Positions 7,044 to 12,620 of a DNA stretch of 12,620 bases are shown piece by piece. The notes under the pieces were generated by a model. The model was not told where the DNA came from and did not search any database. It saw only the letters and a list, made by a program, of their open reading frames with translations. Source of the DNA: JBPESN01 sp051710625 (GTDB lineage: Bacteria; Pseudomonadota; Gammaproteobacteria; Enterobacterales; Enterobacteriaceae). The stretch spans positions 1-12,620 of the forward strand of contig NZ_JBPESN010000067.1 in NCBI RefSeq assembly GCF_051710625.1. Reading direction: 5' to 3'. Numbering within the stretch: position 1 is the stretch's first letter; every line of letters begins with the position of its first letter. A program made the translations under genes and the position numbers.

Positions 7044-8690
7044 TTATTTTGCTCCGCTCAGCACATCGCTGACGATATCCACCGCTTCTTTCTCGATCTG
7101 CTGGCGATGCTCTGCGCCAAGGAAACTTTCACAATAGATTTTGTACGCTTCTTCGGTGCCTGAAGGCCGGGCGGCGAACCAGCCGTTTTGTGTCATCACT
7201 TTCAGTCCGCCAATAGCTGCGCCATTGCCCGGCGCCGCGGTCAAGCGCGTGGTAATCGGATCACCCGCCAAAGTACTGGCGCTGACCTGTTCAGGGGAAA
7301 GCTTGGACAAAATCGCTTTTTGAGCGTGGCTGGCCGGCGCCTGGATGCGGTTATAGTTGGGGGCGCCAAAGCGCTGAGCCAGTTCATCATAATGCTGCTG
7401 GGGATTTTTGCCGATTACGGCGGTAATCTCCGCCGCCAGCAGGCACATGATGATACCGTCTTTATCGGTGGACCAGGGTTGGCGGTCAAAACACAGGAAT
7501 GACGCGCCGGCGCTCTCTTCGCCGACAAAGCCCAAACTGCCGTCGTACAGGCCATCGACAAACCACTTGAAGCCTACCGGCACTTCCACCAGCCGGCGGC
7601 TCAGGCTGTCGACCACCCGGTCAATCATGGCGCTGGACACCAGCGTTTTACCCACGCCTACCTCATCGCCCCACTGGGGACGGTGCTGAAAAAGATAGTT
7701 GATTGCGGCCACCAAATAATGGTTCGGATTCATCAAGCCCGCCGGAGTGACAATACCGTGACGATCATAGTCCGGATCGTTGGCGAACGCCAAATCAAAT
7801 TTATCGCGCAGCGCCAACAGGCCGGCCATTGCTGACTCTGATGAACAGTCCATGCGGATAATGCCGTCATGATCAAGATGCATAAAGCGGAACGTCTGGT
7901 TTACCTCTTCATTCACCAGCGTCAGATCCAACCGGTAATGCTCGGCGATGCGCTGCCAATAGGCAATACCGGAACCGCCCAGCGGATCGACGCCAAGTTT
8001 CAGCCCGGCGCGTTGGATTGCCGGCATATCCACAACGCTTGTCAGCCCTTCGACATAGGACTGCACCAGATCTTGTGCGTGAATATGACCACTTTGCCAG
8101 GCCTGGTCCAGCGTCAGGCGCTTAACGCCGCTCAGATTCTTCGCCAGCAGCGCATTGGCGCGCTCTTCAATGACGCGGGTTACGTTGGTATCCGCCGGCC
8201 CGCCGTTGGGCGGATTATATTTGATGCCGCCGTCTTCAGGCGGATTGTGGGAAGGGGTGATGACGATGCCGTCGGCCTGTTGTGCGCCGCCGCCGCGATT
8301 GTGGGTGAGAATAGCATTGGAAATTGCCGGCGTCGGCGTGTAGCCGTTGTCCGCCTGTACCACAACCTCTACCCCGTTAGCGGTCAGCACTTCCAGTACT
8401 GAGATGAACGCCGGCTCGGAGAGCGCATGGGTATCTTTGCCAACATAGCACGGCCCCACAATTCCCTGTTTGGCGCGCTCTTCGGCGATAGCCTGACTGA
8501 TGGCCAAAATGTGGGCTTCGTTAAAGCTATGGCGTCCGGCGCTGCCGCGGTGTCCCGAGGTACCAAACTTCACCGCCTGAGCGCTATTACCCGGCTCCGG
8601 TCGCAATACATAATATTGCGACGTTAATTGTGCCACATTAATTAAATCACTCTGGCGGGCGGGCTGCCCGGCGCGGGGGTGATTAGCCAT
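7044..8690 (-). CDS. pgm: phosphoglucomutase (alpha-D-glucose phosphate-specific)
   Basis: Pgm interconverts glucose 1-phosphate and glucose 6-phosphate in the cytoplasm, feeding UDP-glucose and glycogen synthesis. The protein is 548 residues from the start chosen here (MANHPRAGQ), matching E. coli Pgm with 546. The phosphoserine loop TPSHNPPEDGG is near residue 147, the metal loop is DPDYDRHG, the sugar-binding motif is GEESAGASF, and the phosphate-binding loop near the C-terminus is ARPSGTEEAYK. GGAGA lies about nine bases before this ATG. A longer start at 8714 overlaps the seqA stop as ATGA and would add eight residues; it is less likely because homology begins at MANH. It looks intact, and is cotranscribed with seqA and ended by the terminator at 6886. 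Confidence 0.95.
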   Translation of the reverse strand: MANHPRAGQPARQSDLINVAQLTSQYYVLRPEPGNSAQAVKFGTSGHRGSAGRHSFNEAHILAISQAIAEERAKQGIVGPCYVGKDTHALSEPAFISVLEVLTANGVEVVVQADNGYTPTPAISNAILTHNRGGGAQQADGIVITPSHNPPEDGGIKYNPPNGGPADTNVTRVIEERANALLAKNLSGVKRLTLDQAWQSGHIHAQDLVQSYVEGLTSVVDMPAIQRAGLKLGVDPLGGSGIAYWQRIAEHYRLDLTLVNEEVNQTFRFMHLDHDGIIRMDCSSESAMAGLLALRDKFDLAFANDPDYDRHGIVTPAGLMNPNHYLVAAINYLFQHRPQWGDEVGVGKTLVSSAMIDRVVDSLSRRLVEVPVGFKWFVDGLYDGSLGFVGEESAGASFLCFDRQPWSTDKDGIIMCLLAAEITAVIGKNPQQHYDELAQRFGAPNYNRIQAPASHAQKAILSKLSPEQVSASTLAGDPITTRLTAAPGNGAAIGGLKVMTQNGWFAARPSGTEEAYKIYCESFLGAEHRQQIEKEAVDIVSDVLSGAK

Positions 8691-8710
8691 CGGCGCTTCT
8701 CCGTTGCTAG

Positions 8711-9265
8711 TCAATGAAATTTAAGAGTGCCGCAAACTTTTTCTATCAGCTCCGTTGGGAACTGCATTGCCAGCATAATATGCTCAATCATGCTCCGTTT
8801 GCGGTCGCTGTTGGTATTGGTAATGACCCAATAAGGCGTACCGGGCACCTGTTTCGGTTTGGTCTGGTGGCCGCTTTGCAGCAGCGTTTCTCTGTCGCCG
8901 GCAAAATACATGCGGGTACGGCCATGCAGTGTTTCGGTCGCGCCGGCAAACGCCTGGGGCGACAGGGTATACAGGGTGGTCAGCAACAGCATGAAGCGAT
9001 CTACTACCTTGCGTTGCAAAGCATAGTCGTCTGAGAGCAATAATTCACGCATTGCGCGAACCCTCTCGGGCAGTGGACGAACAGATTCCAATTTTTCTGA
9101 GGGTTTTGCCGCCGTCGTCACCGCCGCGGCCGGGGTGGAAGCCTTGTCAACGCCAGGGGTAAACTTCAACAGACGGCGCAAGATATCGGAGGCGCTTTCG
9201 CCAATATGTAACGTATGGCCGGCAATAAAGCGGTAAAGATCTTCATCGACTTTAATAGTTTTCAT
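8711..9265 (-). CDS. seqA: SeqA, negative modulator of replication initiation
   Basis: SeqA binds hemimethylated GATC sites, sequesters oriC after initiation and forms filaments behind replication forks. The 184 residues (181 in E. coli) show the N-terminal oligomerisation domain (MKTIKVDEDLYRFI, ASDILRRLL), a variable Ala/Thr-rich linker, and the C-terminal DNA-binding domain with HGRTRMYFA, TPYWVITNTNSDRKRSM and EHIMLAM. The TNTN segment holds the Asn residues that read hemimethylated GATC in E. coli SeqA. The gene is divergent from ybfF and 20 bases upstream of pgm, as in E. coli. No lesion is seen. Its retention implies that Dam methylation is also kept, which cannot be checked here. Confidence 0.95.
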   Translation of the reverse strand: MKTIKVDEDLYRFIAGHTLHIGESASDILRRLLKFTPGVDKASTPAAAVTTAAKPSEKLESVRPLPERVRAMRELLLSDDYALQRKVVDRFMLLLTTLYTLSPQAFAGATETLHGRTRMYFAGDRETLLQSGHQTKPKQVPGTPYWVITNTNSDRKRSMIEHIMLAMQFPTELIEKVCGTLKFH

Positions 9266-9302
9266 TGTAATCTGTTATTTTCCACATAAATTAATCGTCC
9301 CG

Positions 9303-9308
9303 ATTATA
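9303..9308 (-). promoter_or_regulatory. likely -10 element of the seqA promoter
   Basis: On the minus strand TATAAT lies 38 bases before the seqA ATG. The spacing-appropriate -35 region is weak, with no good match to TTGACA at 16-18 bases. The call rests on the perfect hexamer and its position. Confidence 0.5.
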
Positions 9309-9335
9309 CAAGTTAAACCCTGGCAACGAACAGCA

Positions 9336-9349
9336 CCAACCGCGGTTGG
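9336..9349. promoter_or_regulatory. 14-bp perfect palindrome CCAACCGCGGTTGG between seqA and ybfF
   Basis: A perfect palindrome lies about 28 bases upstream of the proposed seqA -10, in the divergent seqA/ybfF intergenic region. Position and symmetry fit an operator, but I cannot name the regulator. Confidence 0.35.
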
Positions 9350-9477
9350 GGTGAAAAAGTTGGAATCTGCCCGGCCCATCATCCCGCCCGCGCAAGCGTC
9401 GATTTTTTCCTGCCGCGGCCTTCGCAACGCTAAACTCATGATGGGCTACTGCTTTTCTTTGCAGCAAAAGGAGCGCT

Positions 9478-10247
9478 ATGAAATTGAACTATCGGCTGCA
9501 GGCGGCGCATCAGCCGGAATAGGCCCTGCCGGTGGTGTTGATCCACGGCCAGTTCAGCAGTCTGGATAATCTTGGCGTGCTGGCCCGTCCCCTTGGCGAG
9601 AACCATCGCACGCTGCAAATCGATTTACGCAATCACGGCCTGTCCCCTCCCATGCGCCCACCATGCGTTATGACGAAATGGCGCAGGATGTACTGGCATT
9701 GCTGGACGCGCTACTTATTGAGCGCTGCATCGTCATCGGTCATTCCATGGGGGGCAAAGTGGCAATGACGTTGTGCGCGCAGGCACCGGAACGCATCGCG
9801 CGGGCGCTAGTTATCGACATGGCGCCCGTCGCCTATGAGGTCCGTCGCCATGACGTTATATTTACGGCGCTGGCGCACGTCAGCGACGCCGGGGTCATCC
9901 AGCGCAGTGAGGCGGCGCGGCTGATGGCGCAGAATATCGACGACGCCGGCACTGTGCAGTTTCCACTGAAATCGTTTCATCAAAACGACTGGCGTTTCGA
10001 TGTTAAAAGCATTGCGCACAATTATGCCGACATTATCCGCTGGCGGACCCAGGCGCCCTGGCCCGGGCCGGTGCTGTTTATCCGCGGCGGCAATTCCCCT
10101 TATCTGGATGACCGCCCCCGCGACCAGATTCGTCAGTAATTTCCCCATGCTCGCGCTCACGTGGTGGCCGGCGCTGGCCATTGGGCGCATGCCGAAAAGC
10201 CCGAGTCGCTACTGCGCGCCGACGCGCGTTTTCTGGCGGAGAGTTAA
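9478..10247 (+). pseudogene. ybfF: YbfF-like alpha/beta-hydrolase esterase, broken
   Basis: YbfF is an acyl-CoA/ester hydrolase of the alpha/beta-hydrolase fold. The frame from ATG 9478 (AAAAGGAG upstream) begins MKLNYRLQAAHQPE and hits TAG at 9520-9522. It continues VLIHGQFSSLDNLGVLARPL and DLRNHGLSP, then shifts by one base: restoring one C in the CCCC run near 9647-9650 gives SHAPTMRYDEMAQDVL. The nucleophile elbow GHSMGGKVAM is present. TAA at 10137-10139 interrupts again before FPHARAHVVAGAGHWAHAEK, which carries the catalytic His in GHW. The end is TAA at 10245-10247. Three independent lesions make it dead, although the catalytic motifs survive, which suggests recent loss. Confidence 0.9.
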
Positions 10248-10425
10248 GCCGGCAGAGGCAGTTTTAGCCATTGTCGCCGTTCGCGTCGCTAGGGTAGGAT
10301 GACGGGTTTTTGGATGCCGGCTGCCAGGGACCGGTAAAGATAACGCTACGGAAGACGCCGGCCAGGGCTCAGGCCCACCCGCCGGCGACCCTGCCGCTTA
10401 CGGTTGCATATTCCCTTCATCAATT

Positions 10426-10720
10426 ATGGCAAAAAAAACAAACGGACCGCGCACCACACTGGATTTATTTACAGATGAACGTCGTCCGGGACGGGACGGG
10501 ACGGCCAAAAAGCAGCCCCCTTTCAAGGGATGAACAGCTCGGAATCAACAAGCGCAACCAGCTGCGGCGTGATAAAATGCGTGGGCGGTGCCGGGTGGAG
10601 TTAAAAATTAATGCGCAGGCGGTAGATGCGCTGAACAGATTAGCCGAGCAGCGGGCGCGTTTACCGCCCAGGGAGGATTTGACGCAAAAACCCCCCGCCG
10701 GCAGGTATCTCTTTAGGTGA
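10426..10720 (+). pseudogene. ybfE: YbfE-like small protein, frameshifted by a pentanucleotide repeat
   Basis: E. coli YbfE is a 97-residue protein annotated as LexA-regulated; its role is unclear. The first frame gives MAKKTNGPRTTLDLF and DERRPGR, then a (GGGAC)3 repeat at 10488-10502 shifts the frame and it stops at 10531-10533 after 35 residues. Removing two repeat units (10 bases) gives RRPGRPKSSPLSRDEQLGINKR in one frame, as in E. coli. The second frame continues QLRRDKMRG, VELKINAQAVDALNRLAEQ to a stop at 10718-10720. The last 20 or so residues no longer resemble the E. coli ending and may hide another lesion. I see no convincing LexA box upstream. The gene precedes fldA on the same strand, as in E. 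coli. Confidence 0.85.
10488..10502 (+). repeat. (GGGAC)3 tandem repeat disrupting ybfE
   Basis: Three exact GGGAC units plus a trailing GG. A single unit fits the ancestral reading RPGRPK. The two extra units add 10 bases and shift the frame. Such tracts mutate by slippage, so copy number could vary between isolates. Confidence 0.85.
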
Positions 10721-10798
10721 TGTTCTACTATTATTGCCCGTATCAGCTTAAAGTTGACGATTGAGCATATCATTAATATTTATGAGGTTTTGATATTC

Positions 10799-11314
10799 AT
10801 GGCGAGTATAGGCATTTTTTTTGGCAGTGACACCGGCAATACTGAAAATATTGCCAAGATGATCCAGAAGCAACTGGGTACCGATGTTGCTGATGCTTTT
10901 GACATCGCCAAAAGCAGCAAAGAAGATCTGGAACAGTACGACCGTCTGCTGTTGGGTATACCGACCTGGTATTACGGTGAAGTGCAGTGCGACTGGGATG
11001 ATTTTTTCCCCACGCTGGAGGAGGTCGATTTCAACGGCAAGATTGTTGCGCTGTTCGGCTGTGGCGATCAGGAGGACTACGCGGAGTATTTCTGCGACGC
11101 GATGGGCACTCTGCGGGATATTGTTGAACCCAACGGCGCTACGCTGGTTGGCCACTGGCCTACCGCTGCCTATCATTTCGAGGCGTCGAAAGGACTTGCC
11201 GACGACGATCACTTTATTGGTCTGGCCATTGATGAAGACCGGCAGCCAGAGCTGACCGCCGAGCGCGTCGATAGCTGGGTTAAACAAATCAGCACAGAGA
11301 TGAATCTGGGCTAA
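10799..11314 (+). CDS. fldA: flavodoxin I
   Basis: FldA is a small FMN electron carrier that reduces, among others, activated methionine synthase, biotin synthase and IspG/IspH; it is essential in E. coli. The 171 residues carry the FMN phosphate loop SDTGNTENIA, the isoalloxazine-stacking Trp in PTWYYGE and the Tyr loop GCGDQEDYAEYF. Compared with E. coli (176 residues) it ends five residues earlier after MNLG, in a variable tail. The start MASIGIFFG was chosen from the family N-terminus; GAGG lies about 11 bases upstream, a somewhat long spacing. A longer in-frame ATG at 10754 is unlikely. No lesions. It lies directly upstream of fur, as in E. coli. Confidence 0.95.
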   Translation: MASIGIFFGSDTGNTENIAKMIQKQLGTDVADAFDIAKSSKEDLEQYDRLLLGIPTWYYGEVQCDWDDFFPTLEEVDFNGKIVALFGCGDQEDYAEYFCDAMGTLRDIVEPNGATLVGHWPTAAYHFEASKGLADDDHFIGLAIDEDRQPELTAERVDSWVKQISTEMNLG

Positions 11315-11318
11315 TCGC

Positions 11319-11361
11319 CCTGCCGCCGTCCGGCCTCTCCGGGCGGCAGGTTGCCGTTTTT
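11319..11361 (+). terminator. probable terminator of fldA
   Basis: CCTGCCGCC at 11319-11327 pairs with GGCGGCAGG at 11342-11350, with a CCGG-CCTCT-CCGG inner stem. A run of five T residues follows six bases later (11357-11361). The spacing to the T-run is longer than ideal, so it may be leaky and allow some readthrough into fur. Confidence 0.65.
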
Positions 11362-11632
11362 AGGCTTAATGAATAATTTCTTTTAAATTAATAGCTACAA
11401 TTTTGTAACTTTTTCCGCCAAAGCACTACAATGGCACCGCACTTTGTGTAATTTTTTGAATCTAAAAAGGTAACATAATCCTTACTCGCTGAGTGGGCTA
11501 TAATGAAAATAAGTCTCTTTTCATTTGTGACCGCGAGTTCTATAATGAGACAGTGAACCATTTTCAGGCCGACGATTGTTATAGGCTGTGTTAACTTATA
11601 GCTTGATTATCAAGTAACAGGACCAAACCCGC
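11362..11632 (+). promoter_or_regulatory. fur upstream region with candidate promoters and Fur box
   Basis: This 271-base AT-rich stretch holds no gene. TATAAT occurs at 11499-11504 and again at 11541-11546, both plausible -10 elements with weak -35 regions. TATAATGAAAATAAGTCTC at 11499-11517 matches the 19-bp Fur consensus at 14 of 19 positions by my count and overlaps the first -10. AATGAAAA and TTTTCATT at 11502-11509 and 11518-11525 form an 8-bp inverted repeat over the same site. This fits autorepression of fur as in E. coli. ACAGGA lies before the fur ATG as its ribosome binding site. Confidence 0.5.
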
Positions 11633-12100
11633 ATGACTGACAATAACATCGCCTTAAAGAAGGCCGGCCTGAAAGTGACCCTTCCCAGGCTCAAGATCCT
11701 GGAAGTGTTGCAAGACCCGGAATGCCACCACGTTAGTGCGGAAGATCTGTATAAAAAGCTGATCGATATGGGTGAGGAAATCGGGCTCGCCACCGTTTAC
11801 CGCGTACTTAACCAGTTCGATGATGCCGGTATTGTCACCCGCCACAATTTTGAAGGCGGCAAATCGGTTTTTGAGCTCACCCAACAGCATCATCACGATC
11901 ACCTTATTTGCCTGGATTGCGGCAAGGTCATCGAATTTCGCGATGAGTTTATTGAAGCGCGCCAGCGTGATATCGCGAAAAAGCACAATATTAAACTGAC
12001 CAACCACAGTCTCTATCTTTATGGTCATTGCGCAGAGGGCGACTGCCGTGAAGATGAAACCCTGCATGATATAGATGATCCGTACGTCGTAAAATTCTGA
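11633..12100 (+). CDS. fur: ferric uptake regulator Fur
   Basis: Fur is the Fe(II)-dependent dimeric repressor of iron acquisition genes. The protein is 155 residues against 148 in E. coli. The N-terminal winged helix (KVTLPRLKILEVLQ, AEDLYKKLIDMGEEIGLATVYRVLNQF) is almost identical to E. coli, and the dimerisation domain keeps the metal ligands: the HHHDHLICLDCGK motif with the Cys93/Cys96 pair and the GHCAEGDC pair near residues 133-138. The C-terminal tail (TLHDIDDPYVVKF) differs from and is longer than the E. coli one, as is common in this variable region. The start MTDNN is the family start with ACAGGA upstream. It looks intact. An IS copy begins 26 bases after the stop. Confidence 0.97.
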   Translation: MTDNNIALKKAGLKVTLPRLKILEVLQDPECHHVSAEDLYKKLIDMGEEIGLATVYRVLNQFDDAGIVTRHNFEGGKSVFELTQQHHHDHLICLDCGKVIEFRDEFIEARQRDIAKKHNIKLTNHSLYLYGHCAEGDCREDETLHDIDDPYVVKF

Positions 12101-12102
12101 CC

Positions 12103-12118
12103 GCCGGCCCAGGCCGGC
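12103..12118 (+). terminator. GC-rich hairpin after fur, T-run missing
   Basis: GCCGGC-CCAG-GCCGGC forms a compact hairpin two bases after the fur stop codon. It is followed by AGATCACG and then the IS end, with no T-run. The IS may have separated the stem from its T-run, or the hairpin may act only as a 3' stabiliser. Confidence 0.45.
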
Positions 12119-12198
12119 AGATCACGTGTAGTGGCACACTGAATTTGGCCACCTGAACAGAGGTGATATGCGCACCTCAGAACAACACGGGTGCAGCA

Positions 12199-12498
12199 AT
12201 GAAAAGAAGAAATTTTAGTCCTGAATTCAAACACGAATCCGCTCAACTTATTGTCGACCAAAATTACACCGCCGCACAAGCAGCAAAAGCTATGGACGTC
12301 GGCCTTTCTACGATAACGAAATGGGTAAAATAACTGCGTGATGAGCGACAGGGGAAAACGCCAAAAGTCTCTCCCATAACCCCGGAACAAATCGAAATAC
12401 GTGAGCTCAAGAAGAAGGTACAACGCATTGAAATGGAAAATGAAATATTAAAAAAGGCTACAGCGCTCTTGATGTCAGACTCCCTGAACAGTTGTTAA
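12199..12498 (+). pseudogene. IS3-family transposase OrfA with nonsense codon
   Basis: OrfA supplies the DNA-binding part of the OrfAB transposase. The frame of 99 codons starts MKRRNFSPEFKHESAQL, contains the helix-turn-helix (AAQAAKAMDVGLSTITKWVK) and then TAA at 12331-12333 in place of a probable CAA (Gln45). After the stop it continues LRDERQGKTPK and the leucine-zipper segment ELKKKVQRIEMENEILKKA, ending at TAA 12496-12498. The stop lies just after the helix-turn-helix, so only a 44-residue peptide would be made. Confidence 0.88.
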
Positions 12499-12620
12499 TC
12501 GGGAAACTCAGAGCGCGTTATCCTGTGGCCACACTCTGCCACGTGTTCAGTGTTCATCGCAGCAGTTACAAATACTGGAAAAGTCGTCCTGACAGGCCAA
12601 GCCGGTAGGCGAACGCTATT
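12450..12620 (+). pseudogene. IS3-family transposase OrfB, N-terminal part, probably broken
   Basis: A -1 slippery site A-AAA-AAG at 12450-12456 lies near the end of orfA, the usual IS3 signal for making the OrfAB fusion. After the shift the frame reads LPEQLLIGKLRARYPVATLCHVFSVHRSSYKYWKSRP, typical of the start of IS3 OrfB upstream of the DDE domain. A TAG occurs at 12606-12608. The next frame from 12607 reads RRTL, a likely family continuation, so one base may have been inserted. Only about 50 codons are visible. Confidence 0.75.

Larger units (their letters stand above)
12127..12620 (+). mobile_element. IS3-family insertion sequence, 5' part (right copy)
   Basis: The element starts TGTAGTGGCACACTG at 12127, the same end as the left copy but in opposite orientation, and runs off the right edge. 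It carries orfA, a programmed frameshift site and the start of orfB, the normal IS3 layout. Both frames contain stop codons, so this copy is probably inactive. The IS3 subgroup is not resolved. The far terminal repeat and target duplication are outside the window. Confidence 0.9.

Noticed and set aside
8690..8714. Longer pgm start overlapping the seqA stop (ATGA)
   Set aside because: Homology to E. coli Pgm begins at the ATG at 8690, which has its own GGAGA, so the extra eight residues are not supported.
10248..10425. A LexA box upstream of ybfE
   Set aside because: No CTG-N10-CAG match was found in the 178 bases before the ybfE start. With ybfE broken, a lost site would not be surprising.
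10754..10782. TTGACG with TATTTA at 17 bases as the fldA promoter
   Set aside because: The hexamer is good, but the -10 is poor and transcription would start almost on top of the ribosome binding site.
10748..11287. A 179-codon minus-strand frame over fldA
   Set aside because: fldA on the plus strand is unmistakable. The antisense product resembles no family and mirrors its codons.
11527..11635. An upstream ORF (uof) overlapping the fur start as in E. coli
   Set aside because: Frames leading to stops at the fur start contain earlier stops, and only very short peptides are possible.

Overview
The window looks like a chromosomal segment of an enterobacterial insect endosymbiont in an early, messy stage of genome decay, most like the Sodalis group. 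The host genes (fur, fldA, ybfE, ybfF, seqA, pgm, ybgA, phr, ybgI, pxpB) follow Escherichia coli order and orientation, and their proteins align almost residue for residue with the E. coli versions. Many are broken by single nonsense codons or short indels while still easy to read. The organism call is inferred from gene content and decay pattern; no database search was possible.

Layout. 1-127 and 12127-12620 are the 5' ends of two copies of one IS3-family element. They point outward, so the segment lies between inverted copies. 128-331 is AT-rich sequence with an inverted repeat and possibly the start of a leftward ORF cut by the IS. 332-2937 is a decayed piece of a Mu-like prophage: two small intact ORFs of unknown function, then the remains of gam (host-nuclease inhibitor), two small unknown genes, gemA (gp16) and the middle-gene activator mor. 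No transposase A/B, lysis or head genes are present. 2938-3055 holds a dyad and a repeated 17-mer that resembles a transposon end. 3056-9265 is leftward host sequence: truncated pxpB, intact ybgI and phr, ybgA broken by two stop codons, then intact pgm and seqA. 9266-12100 is rightward: pseudogenes ybfF and ybfE, then intact fldA and fur.

How the genes work together. What survives is housekeeping: SeqA (replication control and hemimethylated GATC binding), Pgm (glucose-1-phosphate supply), flavodoxin I, Fur (iron regulation), the metal-binding protein YbgI and the CPD photolyase. What is lost is accessory: an esterase, 5-oxoprolinase, YbgA, a small LexA-linked protein and the prophage. Relative to E. 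coli the pgm-ybgA interval has collapsed to under 300 bp and no transporter gene separates phr from ybgI.

The most informative pattern is mutational. Almost every frameshift here can be explained by slippage: one base gained or lost in a short homopolymer (gam, the gene at 1421, gemA, mor, ybfF), or duplication of a 5- or 8-bp unit (gam, ybfE). I found no convincing new defence system, CRISPR array or RNA gene. The unexplained items are mainly regulatory or relict-transposon features.
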